A stretch of 64,000 nt of DNA from Lachnospiraceae bacterium Marseille-Q4251 (GTDB taxonomy: Bacteria; Bacillota; Clostridia; Lachnospirales; Lachnospiraceae). Below the pieces are notes generated by a model, which did not search any database, was not told the DNA's origin, and saw nothing but the letters and a program-made list of their open reading frames with translations. Both the position numbers and the translations under genes were made by a program. The DNA is taken from positions 2,170,001-2,234,000 of the forward strand of contig JAGTTO010000001.1 of assembly GCA_018223435.1 (NCBI GenBank), given 5' to 3'. Within the stretch, counting starts at the first letter, position 1, and each line of letters starts with the position of its first letter. Below, piece after piece: positions 1 through 7,983 of this stretch.

Positions 1-489
1 TATGTTATCGAAGAAGCCTTTAATATCAGCGTCCACTATATAATTTACCTTATCTGCCATGATATGTTTATTTACCCTCTGGATTGCGTCGTGACAGCTC
101 TTATTTGGACGAAAACCGTAGGAAAACTCTTTGAACTTCGGCTCATATATCGCCTCAAGTATTTCCTTGAAAACACCCTGAACCACTTTGTCTTCAAATG
201 ACGGGATTCCCAGTCCTCGCATTTTCCCATTTCCTTTTGGAATATAGGCTCTGCGTACCGGGTATGGTTTGTAGGAAAATTTCTTCATTCTTACTATCAG
301 ATTTTCAATATTTTCTTCCAACCGCTTCCCGTATTCTTCCTTTGTAACTCCGTCTGCTCCCACCGCTTTACCTTTTGGCTGTTTGCTGTAAGATTCTTTG
401 AGCGTATCCTTGTTGACGTATTTCATTAACGACTGGACTCTTCCATATTTTTCTACGAGACTGGCTATTTCTGCTTTCTCTTTTTCCAT
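1..489 (-). CDS. ltrA: Group II intron reverse transcriptase/maturase, N-terminal part
   Basis: This multifunctional intron protein helps the intron RNA splice and copies it into DNA during retrohoming. The minus frame opens with ATG at 489-487 (start MEKEKAEIASLVEKYG) and stays open to base 1, giving 163 residues, so the gene is cut by the window edge rather than by a stop. The early RT blocks are visible: GADGVT near residue 42, IPKGNGKMRGLGIP near 85, a SYGFRPNKSCHDA block near 130, and VDADIKGFFDNI at the end, which holds the first catalytic Asp region. The YADD box and the maturase domain lie beyond the edge. The frame looks undamaged, so this copy could be active, unlike the intron at 1.7-2.6 kb. 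Confidence 0.85.
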   Translation of the reverse strand, partial: MEKEKAEIASLVEKYGRVQSLMKYVNKDTLKESYSKQPKGKAVGADGVTKEEYGKRLEENIENLIVRMKKFSYKPYPVRRAYIPKGNGKMRGLGIPSFEDKVVQGVFKEILEAIYEPKFKEFSYGFRPNKSCHDAIQRVNKHIMADKVNYIVDADIKGFFDNI

Positions 490-987
490 AGAATGTCTGC
501 CTCCTGTGCTTTCTATGTTTTGATTGCAAAAGCGACTTATTGTCCATCCCTTCCCTCCAGAGTCATTACTTCCTTCATCGGTACTATGGATGAATCCGAC
601 TCCTCAACAGTCTTCGTTCGTACTCACCATTGCATTGGCCGATACTCCCTACTGGCTCATGTCCAGAACTGTCCAGGTCTCCCAGGTATGTCGAATATAA
701 CTATATCAGGTATGCCGTGCTCTGGGACTCCGGTGTGTTTTCATAATCTCGCTTAGCGATTATTCCTTATTGGTGACCCAAGGAGGTAGCAGACCACCCC
801 ACACAATCGATAATTCTAACGAAGCTCAATCACTTCACGCTTTCGCATTACGGCGTTCCTGTTCCCTGTCCTACGCTTAAACATCATTGTTAGCCTTCGA
901 TGCTCCAAGGACTCGGTACTGGCGACTTGCTAGGTCTTACCAGACTGGATTCCCACCAACTATATATTCGGCACCGAACTGGCGCAC
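1..987 (-). mobile_element. Group II intron, 5' part (runs off the window)
   Basis: On the minus strand the ribozyme begins with GTGCGCC at about 987, the typical 5' splice-site sequence of bacterial group II introns. About 500 nt of structured RNA (domains I-IV) follow before the reverse transcriptase start at 489. The same start signal and architecture recur in the second, deleted intron ending at 2646. The 3' end with domains V and VI lies outside the window. The stretch 490-987 has no gene; short open frames there are chance frames in the ribozyme. Confidence 0.85.
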
Positions 988-1047
988 ACCTCCGAGTCTA
1001 TTGTAACACATTCATTTTTGAATGTACAGTTACAAAAAGGTGCGTAC

Positions 1048-1076
1048 TTGTTTTTGTATGTGTCTCACACTATACT
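1048..1076 (+). promoter_or_regulatory. Promoter of the cupin gene
   Basis: TTGTTT (1048-1053) and TATACT (1071-1076) are separated by exactly 17 bases and lie 45 bases before the cupin start. A ribosome site GGAGG is at 1111-1115. Confidence 0.65.
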
Positions 1077-1120
1077 AATACCAAGCAACCAGAAACTACA
1101 AATTAACTATGGAGGTTATT

Positions 1121-1474
1121 ATGGCAAATTACACAAAAACAACTATTGGAAAGGAAAACCGAATTGAGCTGCATGAAAAGTTGTCTTTAACAGGTGCAGA
1201 AATCAGTTTAAACGAACTACCTGCAGGAGCAAATGTCCCATTTGTTCATTCTCATAAAGAAAATGAAGAAATCTATGGAATTCTTTCAGGTAACGGCAAA
1301 GCCATAATTGATGGAGAAGAAATTAGCCTTTCAACTGGAGACTGGCTAAAAATCGCACCTACTGCAAAGCGTCAGTTTTTTGCATCCGATATTTCTGGAA
1401 TTACTTATATCTGCATTCAGGTAAAAGAAAATTCTCTGGAACATTTTACAGCAGAGGATGCCGTAATCGGCTAA
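1121..1474 (+). CDS. Small cupin-domain protein
   Basis: A 117-residue single-domain cupin. Motif 1 is seen as FVHSHKENEEIYGILSG (conserved HxH, then E, then G) and motif 2 is the weaker stretch GDWLKIAPTAKRQF, which lacks the usual His. Cupins of this size bind a metal in a beta-barrel and act as isomerases, dioxygenases or sensors; which one cannot be told here. ATG at 1121 is chosen because GGAGG lies 5 bases upstream of it; the ATG at 1109 overlaps that ribosome site. The gene is monocistronic, with its own promoter and a strong terminator right after. It stands between two group II introns and so is probably an island of host sequence. Confidence 0.75.
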   Translation: MANYTKTTIGKENRIELHEKLSLTGAEISLNELPAGANVPFVHSHKENEEIYGILSGNGKAIIDGEEISLSTGDWLKIAPTAKRQFFASDISGITYICIQVKENSLEHFTAEDAVIG

Positions 1475-1492
1475 TTAAAAGTATTTATTTAC

Positions 1493-1539
1493 AAAAATGC
1501 ACAGTTCACGATAGGCTAAGAACTGTGCATTTTTTGTTC
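1493..1539 (+). terminator. Terminator after the cupin gene
   Basis: A near-perfect hairpin AAAAATGCACAGTTC / GAACTGTGCATTTTT (1493-1507 and 1520-1534) is followed by a T run. The A run on the other side means it could also stop minus-strand transcription. Confidence 0.8.
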
Positions 1540-1576
1540 AATATTACGTTTTCTCAATTTTTCAAACAAGAAGTTA

Positions 1577-1708
1577 TCAGTGATTATCTTTTAGAAAACA
1601 GCCAAATCCAAGAACACCTAGGACATATCCCCAAAAATTATTTGTTGTCACAGCAATTCCTAAAAGTATTATTGCAATCCCCAATAACTCAATCTTAATT
1701 CCTTTCAT
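1577..1708 (-). CDS. Small membrane protein (43 aa), hypothetical
   Basis: An open minus frame of 43 codons starts at ATG 1708 (MKGIKIELLGIAIILLGIAV) and ends with TGA at 1577. It is two hydrophobic segments split by TTNNFWG with a charged tail (KDNH), the pattern of a tiny two-helix membrane protein. No good ribosome site is seen, because the deleted group II intron ends only about 20 bases upstream and has replaced whatever lay there. Family unknown. It may be a real small protein of the host locus or the last gene of the radical SAM cassette, cut off by the intron. Confidence 0.45.
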   Translation of the reverse strand: MKGIKIELLGIAIILLGIAVTTNNFWGYVLGVLGFGCFLKDNH

Positions 1709-1766
1709 CGCAAATATCTTCGTTACAGTCGAGTAGACTAAGACCTCTCAATCTTAGCCCCTCACA

Positions 1767-1799
1767 GATCCGTACATGCGGCTTTCCCGCATACGGCTC
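1767..1799 (-). ncRNA. Group II intron domain V
   Basis: On the minus strand a 33-base hairpin GAGCCGTATGCGG-GAAA-GCCGCATGTACGGATC is the catalytic domain V, the most conserved part of group II introns, with a GNRA-type loop. A domain VI-like stem follows toward 1730. Confidence 0.85.
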
Positions 1800-1817
1800 C
1801 TCATAGTAACATTCGCT

Positions 1818-2437
1818 TTAATATAAACAATAGTACGTTTTAGGTTTTGCTAACGGGTAATACTTGAGCATTTCCACAAATCCATTCCATGTGTATGCCC
1901 GTCTATAACCTCTCCGATTCATGGCTTTGAATAGAAACTGTTGTACTCTATGCCGGAATGTTGTTATCTTCCGAAAATTCCATGTAACACCATAATACCG
2001 ATAGTGTCCAATTAGTTTTACGTTCAACTCTTTAATTATTTCTCGCATTGGTCGATTTCGATTATCGTAAATCCAGTTCTTGTATGCTCTAACCTTTTGC
2101 TCAAACTTCTTCCTTGAAGTCTGTACCTTTGGCACGAAACCTCCCTTTCGAGTTTTGCTACAGTAGAAGGTAAATCCCAGAAAATCAAATGTTTCAGGCT
2201 TACATTCTCCTCTTGCTCTACGATTCTGCTCTGCAAATCTCCCAAATTCAATCAGTCTGCTTTTACTACTTTCCAGCTCCAGTCCAAACTTTTCATTCGT
2301 TCCTTTAACTCTTTATAGTATCTTTCAGCTTCTGACTTATATTGAAATCCTGCAACAAAATCATCCGCAAAGTTGACGAGAAAACACTCTCCCTGCATTT
2401 CCCTTTGCACCACCAGCTTAAACCACAACGTCAGCAC
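1818..2437 (-). pseudogene. Group II intron reverse transcriptase, C-terminal remnant with frameshifts
   Basis: Three overlapping minus frames join into one RT/maturase tail. The first (from 2437) carries NFADDFVAGFQ, a form of the catalytic YADD box. The second carries the stretch after it (SRIVEQEEN shifted against ETFDFLGFTFYCSK). The third (from 2135) is the maturase/X domain ending HYRYYGVTWNFRK...YYPLAKPKTYYCLY. The frame changes between them, and everything before the YADD region is missing, so no working enzyme can be made. This intron could move only if a related protein, such as the one at 1-489, acts in trans. Confidence 0.75.
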
Positions 2438-2655
2438 ATGATATTGTCTTCCGCACCAGTTAAGACGTCGACCGACTGAAGTTAACGTTTCGAAGCTCTA
2501 TCACTATTCAACCCTGCTTTCTTGCTGTCTACGCTTGTCAGATGCCGTTACCGGCATCATCCCAAGACTCGCTATTATCTGGTTGGCTAAACCTTGGATA
2601 AACCGGAATCCCACCGGCTTGACTACACACCCTTAGCTGGGCGCACAACTGGAAG

Positions 2656-3564
2656 TTAGCGATTTCTTTTTCCGGTATTCTCTGTCCCACGGATTTCCTC
2701 ATGATAGAAATAATCTACGATCACCGGATGTCCCTGCGGGACTCTGCCATAAGGCATTTCATTATCCACAAAGGCACAATCATACTTCTTAGCCATTTTC
2801 TCAGCTTTTACTTCAAGTGCTTCAAAGTAGCTGCGGTTATGCTTGTTATAGATCTCGTCGTAAAGTGGTACAAGATCAGGATATTTTCTGGCGATATAAT
2901 CCATAATTGTCTTTTTGAAACCGCCTCGAAGATTGAGATTTTCGAGCCAGAACAGATCGCACTGATCCTTTACCCGCTCAAAGATTGCTTCAAAATCCGT
3001 GATACCGGGGAATACCGGGGATACGAAACAGACTGTACGGATACCTGCTTCATATACCTGCTTCATAGCAGAGATACGGCGCTCAATGCTCGAAGCAGAG
3101 TCCATATCGTTCTTGAAATTTTCATCTAGTGTGTTGATCGACCATGAAACGGTTACACGTCCAAGCTTCTTCAGCAGATCAATATCCCGTACCACAAGAT
3201 CCGACTTTGTGCAAATCAGAATATCTGCGTCACTGCCGATCAGCTGCTCCAGAAGTTTTCTGGTATTCCCGAATTGCTCCTCCTGTGGATTGTAGCCATC
3301 TGTCACAGAACCGATGACCAACCGCTGTCCGGCATATTTCTTCGGATTTTTAATTTCCGGCCAATGCTTCACATCAAGAAAAGTGCCCCATTCCTCCTTG
3401 TGCCCGGTAAAGCGCTTCATAAAAGAAGCATAGCAATACTTGCAGGCATGTGTACAGCCCACATAGGGATTGACCGAGTAACCGCCTACCGGCAGACTAG
3501 ACTTAGTCATTATGTTCTTTGTTTCCACCTCACGAATGAGGATTCCGTTTATTACTTCTTCCAT
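2656..3564 (-). CDS. Radical SAM protein, 'mobile pair' protein B type
   Basis: A 302-residue radical SAM enzyme. The 4Fe-4S motif is CTHACKYCY (Cx3Cx2C) near residue 37; later SVTDGYNP and VSWSINTLDENF fit the TIM-barrel core of the SPL-like branch. Public annotation uses the name 'radical SAM mobile pair protein B' for such genes (from memory), and the substrate is unknown. It overlaps protein A by 13 bases and has a GAGGT ribosome site inside that gene, so the two are translationally coupled. No SAM-independent domain is fused. A group II intron sits 10 bases after its stop and has cut it off from anything that once followed. Confidence 0.8.
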   Translation of the reverse strand: MEEVINGILIREVETKNIMTKSSLPVGGYSVNPYVGCTHACKYCYASFMKRFTGHKEEWGTFLDVKHWPEIKNPKKYAGQRLVIGSVTDGYNPQEEQFGNTRKLLEQLIGSDADILICTKSDLVVRDIDLLKKLGRVTVSWSINTLDENFKNDMDSASSIERRISAMKQVYEAGIRTVCFVSPVFPGITDFEAIFERVKDQCDLFWLENLNLRGGFKKTIMDYIARKYPDLVPLYDEIYNKHNRSYFEALEVKAEKMAKKYDCAFVDNEMPYGRVPQGHPVIVDYFYHEEIRGTENTGKRNR

Positions 3565-4241
3565 GATTTCTGTACCTCTAACACTTTATTAAATTCTTCC
3601 GGCATTTCCTGAATCATATTTTCATCCCCTATGATAGGGACAAGGTCTTCCTTCATAAACACCGGAATGCCGAGCTTATGTGCCTGGTCCGTCAGAGACC
3701 ATGCCCATTCCGGCTCCGTATGAATCTTCCTGCTCTGAGCTCCGGTCATGGTGCCGACAACGATCCAATTGATTCCGGAAAGGTCAGCTGTGCCGGGATC
3801 GTCGAATAACGGCTCAAAGGTAACATGGTAATGTTTTACTCTGACGTTTTTCCGAAGGGCGTCGATACGCCACAGTTCTGCTTTCCTCGTCACCGTAACG
3901 CCAAACCATGCGTTTTCCAGATCGGTATCAAAATCCAGCAAATCAGGTCGCTTGGTAAGGAACAGGAACTGATGCTGTGGATTTTCACGGATCTTTGCAA
4001 ATACCTCGCCTCTCCATTCCGGCTTCCATCCGGAGAGATCGCTCATGCCGGTAAGAAGAAAGTTCTGCGGACGTTTCTTTTCCATCATCTTGAGCTTACC
4101 CGGAAAGAATTCAGGGGCAGCGAAATCATCAATCATATGCCAGCGTTTCACGTTGTTGCGGGCATAGCAATATGCACACCCCACTGTGCAGCCAATGACG
4201 ATATTCATGTTCTGAATCTGATCTTTGATACAAATACTCAT
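3552..4241 (-). CDS. Radical SAM protein, 'mobile pair' protein A type (DUF5131-like)
   Basis: A 229-residue iron-sulfur protein with CTVGCAYCYARN (Cx3Cx2C) near residue 17. It is followed by segments typical of small phage- and plasmid-borne Gp37/DUF5131-like proteins: LLTGMSDLSGWKPEW, FLFLTKRPDLL, WFGVTVTRK, HVTFEPLF and NWIVVGTMTG. Such proteins resemble radical SAM enzymes but have no proven reaction. The start is ATG 4241, which overlaps the MarR stop as ATGA; the GTG 12 bases earlier is less likely. MarR regulator, A and B form a tight three-gene unit with overlapping ends, which suggests the two enzymes are needed together in fixed amounts. Confidence 0.8.
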   Translation of the reverse strand: MSICIKDQIQNMNIVIGCTVGCAYCYARNNVKRWHMIDDFAAPEFFPGKLKMMEKKRPQNFLLTGMSDLSGWKPEWRGEVFAKIRENPQHQFLFLTKRPDLLDFDTDLENAWFGVTVTRKAELWRIDALRKNVRVKHYHVTFEPLFDDPGTADLSGINWIVVGTMTGAQSRKIHTEPEWAWSLTDQAHKLGIPVFMKEDLVPIIGDENMIQEMPEEFNKVLEVQKSWKK

Positions 4242-4675
4242 GACTTCTGCCACTCCTCAAGATTCTTTCTGATGCGGTCGAGGCATTCCTCAAACCGGGT
4301 AATTTCTTCCTCTGAAAAACCTTTGTAGTAAATACTGCCCATCTCATCAGATACAGAATCGTACTCGCCCTTTAAGGCATGTGCTTTCTCAGTCAGAAAC
4401 AGGAGTGTTTTCCTTTTGTCCGTTTTAGACTGAACACGGCTTATCAGCCCTTGATTTTCCATTCTTTCCAGCATCGTAGTAAGAGATGTTATCGCTAATC
4501 CGCATTTAGTCGAGAGTGACCTGATTGAGATACCATCCTCCTGCCACAGCACATAAAGAATACGCCCCTGGGCTCCATTAAACGCATCAATATTCTTTTC
4601 ACTGAGAATCTTCTCAAAAATCCGGTCTCCAAGCTGTTTTATTTTTGTGACAAGAAATCCTCCATTCATTTCCAT
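4238..4675 (-). CDS. MarR-family regulator of the radical SAM pair
   Basis: A 145-residue MarR repressor. The winged helix spans about residues 30-100, with recognition region SLSTKCGLAITSLTTMLERME and the wing SKTDKRKTLLFLTEKA. The charged C-terminal helix (EEEITRFEECLDRIRKN) would form the dimer. The start at 4675 has AGGAG 8 bases upstream, inside the right arm of a perfect palindrome. The promoter lies in the same palindrome, so the protein almost surely represses its own operon and lifts off when an unknown ligand or oxidant is present. Two Cys (CGLA and EECL) are present, but redox sensing is only a guess. Confidence 0.85.
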   Translation of the reverse strand: MEMNGGFLVTKIKQLGDRIFEKILSEKNIDAFNGAQGRILYVLWQEDGISIRSLSTKCGLAITSLTTMLERMENQGLISRVQSKTDKRKTLLFLTEKAHALKGEYDSVSDEMGSIYYKGFSEEEITRFEECLDRIRKNLEEWQKS

Positions 4676-4680
4676 ACAAA

Positions 4681-4724
4681 AGCTCCTATATAGTAGTTTA
4701 TTAAAAACATACTATATAGGAGCT
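4681..4724. promoter_or_regulatory. Palindromic MarR operator
   Basis: Perfect 15-base inverted arms AGCTCCTATATAGTA (4681-4695) and TACTATATAGGAGCT (4710-4724) flank a 14-base spacer. The element covers the operon's -10 box and its ribosome site. Confidence 0.75.
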
Positions 4725-4734
4725 TTATTGTCAA
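4706..4734 (-). promoter_or_regulatory. Promoter of the MarR-radical SAM operon
   Basis: On the minus strand TTGACA (4734-4729) is followed, after 17 bases, by TATGTT (4711-4706). The -10 box overlaps the right palindrome arm. Confidence 0.7.
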
Positions 4735-4811
4735 GAGTTTATATGTCTTAATAGGTAAATTCCATTTTTTTCAATTCTCCAAACTGGAATCTGTCTATTT
4801 CATCCTATCTA

Positions 4812-4895
4812 TCATTTCTGCCTGCGCTTTCCTGTTTTATCCTTATAGCTGTAAACAACACAATATCTTCCATTTCTTTCTACTAATGATGCCAT
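4812..4895 (-). pseudogene. Tyrosine integrase, N-terminal stub
   Basis: ATG at 4895, one base past the upstream stop, opens MASLVERNGRYCVVYSYKDK and ends at TGA after 27 codons. This matches the arm-type DNA-binding start of Clostridia ICE integrases, which are usually about 400 residues. The rest is gone; the 60 bases beyond carry no continuation. It marks the end of a former integrative element next to its HTH protein. Confidence 0.6.
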
Positions 4896-4896
4896 G

Positions 4897-5679
4897 TTAA
4901 ACCTCCACTTTCTCTCTGCCTTGCAGCCAACCCTCAAACTCCTGCCTTGGAATTCGAATCGTTTTGCTGCTTTGTACTGCTTCTACTTTTCCTTTTTTAA
5001 TCCATTTGTGCACGGTTGCCGGATTTACTCCTGCCAGAACTGCTGCTTCATTTACTGTCAGATAAGCGTCGTTTCCGATATATCTGCTATGACCATCTCG
5101 CTCCAGAACCGCTCTTCTATAAGCTTCAATCCTGCGATTATCTTCACCCTTCACTGTCTCTGACATTTCGTCTGATACGATATGATAATCGTCCTGGCTG
5201 GCATACCATTCATAAAAACTCTTCTTTGTCACTCGTCTTCGACCATCAAACTCAATGGTTTTCAGAATCTCTGACTGATTCAGAAGACCATATACGGTAG
5301 ATCTGGGAACGCCTAATAAGCCGGCCATCTCCGGCATGGCCATGGAGCTTTCTACAATGTCACGAACTTTCTCCCGATCCTCGGCATTTCGGTACCGTTT
5401 CTGACTTCGATACCATTTATCAAATGCTTTTTTCGGATATCTCCTCTAATAGTCCACTAAGGTAATTTCCACACCGGCCTTTTTCATTTTTTCATAAACC
5501 AGGTTCTCAGATATCTGAAGCATCTCTGCAATATCTCGTGGTGAATAGGAACTTTTCTTGTTTTCTGTTTCAAATCCAGGGGCGGAGGTGCACATGATCC
5601 GCTGATGCATATGATCATGCCTGATTCCCTTCCCAATCACGCGGTCATAGACAGACCCGTGGCTTTGGCTGGAAATCAT
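4897..5679 (-). pseudogene. Multi-HTH (excisionase-like) protein split by an in-frame TAG
   Basis: Two minus frames in the same phase, 5679-5446 and 5445-4897, are divided by one TAG at 5446-5448. The first ends with an HTH (SYSPRDIAEMLQISENLVYEKMKKAG). Reading past the stop gives RRYPKKAFDKWYRSQKRYRN, the expected second half of that domain, and then two more MerR/excisionase-type HTH units: PEMAGLLGVPRSTVYGLLNQ and TVNEAAVLAGVNPATVHKWIKKGK. So a roughly 250-residue triple-HTH element protein seems to have been broken. The part from ATG 5343 could still be made as a two-HTH protein of 148 residues. It stands directly before the integrase stub, the usual place for a directionality factor. Confidence 0.6.
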
Positions 5680-5696
5680 TGATTTTCAGGCATCAA

Positions 5697-5735
5697 AAAA
5701 AGCCCCATTGGGTATTTAACCCAATAGAGCTTTGC
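5697..5735 (-). terminator. Terminator hairpin
   Basis: On the minus strand AAAGCTCTATTGGGT-TAAAT-ACCCAATGGGGCTTT is followed by a T run. It stops minus-strand transcription from the DUF4869/ATPase side. Between it and 5933 I see no intact gene, only a short tail of an open frame ending EVEDQQDN. Confidence 0.7.
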
Positions 5736-5933
5736 GTACTTTTCCAGCATATATAATATGTCTGAAAAGCAAATATATAATTTTTAGTTGTCCTGCTGAT
5801 CTTCTACTTCCAACATAATCATTGTATCAGTCGGAAGTATCAGAGGTATCCCAAATACAGGCTATAAAGTATCAATTACGTTTCTTGGAGTATCATTATT
5901 TGAGACTTTGCAAAATAGTTTCTATGATAAACT

Positions 5934-6331
5934 TTACTTGTCATTTTCCCAGTCTACTAATTTCATAATTGCTTTTACCGCATTCACTATCCTTGGAGCA
6001 AAGTACGCCTTTGTAAGCCTTTTCTTCGAATATGCCCATATAAAATTCTTACTCGTACTTTCTATCAATAAATCTGTAAAATATCGTTCCCAACTGACAT
6101 ACTCTTTACTGTCAATGTATTCTTCCGGATTCTGAAGTACTGTTTCTACATTTACTTCCGGTATTTCCTTTGTTGAAAGTAACAGCCACTCAAAAGATTC
6201 TGGTGCATAAGATCAATTAAAACGGTCTTACCAGATCCACTGTCACCAGTAATAACTGTAATATTCCTATGAATCACAAAATCATATTTCACTTTTCTGG
6301 ATTCTACAATGATTCTATGTGAACCTTTCAT
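5934..6331 (-). pseudogene. Small P-loop ATPase, partner of the DUF4869 gene, broken
   Basis: The start at 6331 (MKGSHRIIVESRKVKYDF, with AGGAG upstream) leads into a Walker A box GDSGSGKT near residue 30. The frame then stops after QQRKYRK at 6152. A second frame resumes at once (EIPEVNVETVLQNPEEY) and runs through WERYFTDLLIEST and YSKKRLTKAYFAPR to a stop at 5934; this looks like the C-terminal end of the same protein. The centre, with Walker B, is missing, so there is an internal deletion plus a frameshift. In related genomes, as I recall, an ATP-binding protein like this follows a DUF4869 gene; the function of that pair is unknown. Confidence 0.6.
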
Positions 6332-6336
6332 AAGCA

Positions 6337-6734
6337 CTACTCCTGTTTCATTTCATTTAAATACTTATTTGCTATAGGAATAAGTTCCTTCATTGAATGA
6401 GCTGTTTCTCCTCCATTTTGAACTTTGATTTCAAATTTTGTGTCTTTTCCAAAACTCATCATATGTCTGAGATTAATGGTGACATCTTTAATTCTGCCTA
6501 TTTCTAATATCCATTTTGCACAGTTATCGCCACAGGTCGAGGCATTGAAAATCCGATCTGGTTCATTTAAAATCAACAACAATGTTTTCACTCCTCCTGA
6601 CAGTCTTTCAGGAGGAATCTGTCCCAACACCGGACTGTTAATGCATTCACCGCTTAATACTTCTGAATCATCAATATCTTTAATCATCTTTTTCGCCAGT
6701 TCTGCCTCAAGCCATTCTGGTTCATAGCTGTTTG
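6337..6734 (-). pseudogene. DUF4869 gene, C-terminal part (split by IS605)
   Basis: The frame reads NSYEPEWLEAELAKKMIKD, then VLGQIPPERLSGGVKTLLL and FNASTCGDNCAKWILEIG, and ends at TAG 6337. The block NASTCGDNCAKWIL is the hallmark of the DUF4869 family as I know it. The open frame extends upstream to 6858, but those residues come from the right end of the inserted IS element. The true N-terminus lies 1.8 kb away at 8514-8576. The stop is 6 bases before the ATPase start, so the two genes formed an operon. Function unknown. Confidence 0.7.
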
Positions 6735-6739
6735 TGACA

Positions 6740-6885
6740 TGCTCCCACCACTTAAATCTTACGATTTTGAAGTGGGGGCTTCCTGCTCGATTGCCTTTTA
6801 AGGCAAAGCTAAAACAGGCTATCCCCGCGTGTCCCGCGGTTTTGTTTTTTATCTTCATCCGGTTACGGATTTTTTTCTTGTGCCG
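6740..6885 (-). ncRNA. Predicted omega-RNA (TnpB guide RNA) scaffold, 3' part
   Basis: In IS605 elements the right end downstream of and overlapping tnpB is transcribed as a guide RNA whose last about 16-20 bases come from the flanking DNA. Here the 150 bases after the tnpB stop hold two stem-loops: AACCGCGGGACACGCGGGG near 6840 and the terminal CCACTT/AAGTGG stem. The guide would then be the bases just below 6735, that is, DUF4869 coding sequence. No RNA evidence; inferred from family knowledge. Confidence 0.5.
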
Positions 6886-7983
6886 TTAGGCACATTCTTT
6901 ATAGATCCTTTTTCCTTCTTCGCGGATATTGACTGCTGCATTCACATCCCGATCCATCCGGTTTCCACATTCACAGACATATATTCTATCCGACAATGCC
7001 AGTTCCTTTTTCTTATGTCCACATACACTGCAAATCTTGCTCGATGCAAAATAACGGTCTACCTTTATAAGATGTTTCCCGCGCTCTTCCAGTTTGTATC
7101 CCAGCATGGACAGAAACTGCCCATACCCATTATCCTGCACGCCTTTCCCAAGATGCAGCCTTCCGGACATTCCCTGCAGGTTCAGATCTTCCACGCATAC
7201 TGCATCATATCTTTCAGCAAGCTCCCTGCTTAGCTTATGCTGGAAATCTTTTCTCTGGTTCTTTATCTTTTCATGACATAAGGCTACCTTTTTCTTCTGT
7301 TTCTGATAGTTCCGGCTTCCTTTCTCACAGTGGGAAAACTTTCTCTGTTCCCTTGCAAGTTTTTTCTCTGCTTTTCTGTAAAACATAGGGTACCCGGCTC
7401 TTTCTCCTGTAGAAAATACACACATTCCCTGCATGGCAAAATCGATCCCAAGAAATCTCTCTGCCCGTCTTTTTTCCGCTGTTTGGTTCTCACAGCAGAA
7501 CAAAAGACTTGCAAAATATTTCCCGGATGGCTCACGGCTTATCGTTACCGATTTCAGTTTCCACTCTGACGGGATCTGGCGGTGAAGTTTTATTTTTATG
7601 GCGGACATCTTTGGAAGCTTCAAATGGGTATCCTGCAAAAGGATATTCCCGTTTACTGCATTGGTTGTATAAGAATTTCTTGAATGTTTTCTTGATTTAT
7701 AGTGGGGAAATCCGCAGGATGGTTCCCGGAAAAACTTCCGGAACGCACTTTCCAGATGCAGCTGCGCATTCGCCAGGGCAAGGGAGTCCACCTCTTTCAG
7801 CCAGGGATATTCCTTCTTATATCCGGCCGGTGTGTTCCTGAGCATCTTTTTTTCTTTCTGGTAATAGCTGATCTTGTCCGCAAGCATCTGGTTATAGATA
7901 AAGCGGCTGCAGCCGATTGTTTTCTCTATCTGAACGCTCTGCCCTTTATCTGGATAGATCCTTATTTTTACGGCACGGTTCAT
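6886..7983 (-). CDS. tnpB: TnpB, RNA-guided nuclease of IS605
   Basis: A 365-residue TnpB, about the usual length. All three RuvC catalytic blocks are present: GIDFAMQG (Asp) near residue 180, VEDLNLQGM (Glu) near 265, and DRDVNAAVNI (Asp) near 345. A zinc finger CSVCG...CECG lies between the last two. TnpB uses an RNA from the element's right end to cut matching DNA and so keeps the element at its site. ATG 7983 (MNRAVKIRIYPDKG) is the common start; a GTG three codons earlier is possible. It overlaps the broken tnpA tail. With tnpA dead, this gene may persist as a stand-alone nuclease. Confidence 0.9.
   Translation of the reverse strand: MNRAVKIRIYPDKGQSVQIEKTIGCSRFIYNQMLADKISYYQKEKKMLRNTPAGYKKEYPWLKEVDSLALANAQLHLESAFRKFFREPSCGFPHYKSRKHSRNSYTTNAVNGNILLQDTHLKLPKMSAIKIKLHRQIPSEWKLKSVTISREPSGKYFASLLFCCENQTAEKRRAERFLGIDFAMQGMCVFSTGERAGYPMFYRKAEKKLAREQRKFSHCEKGSRNYQKQKKKVALCHEKIKNQRKDFQHKLSRELAERYDAVCVEDLNLQGMSGRLHLGKGVQDNGYGQFLSMLGYKLEERGKHLIKVDRYFASSKICSVCGHKKKELALSDRIYVCECGNRMDRDVNAAVNIREEGKRIYKECA

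Larger units (their letters stand above)
1728..2646 (-). mobile_element. Second group II intron, internally deleted
   Basis: The 5' end (GTGCGCCCAG, at 2646) and the 3' end (domain V/VI, about 1728) of one intron are both present, but only about 920 bases lie between them. A full copy would be well over 2 kb. The ribozyme 5' region runs straight into the middle of the reverse transcriptase frame at about 2440, so the RT N-terminal half and part of the ribozyme are lost. It is inserted 10 bases after the stop codon of the radical SAM gene at 2656. Confidence 0.8.

Noticed and set aside
493..1106. Two plus-strand frames upstream of the cupin gene
   Set aside because: They lie in the antisense of the group II intron ribozyme.
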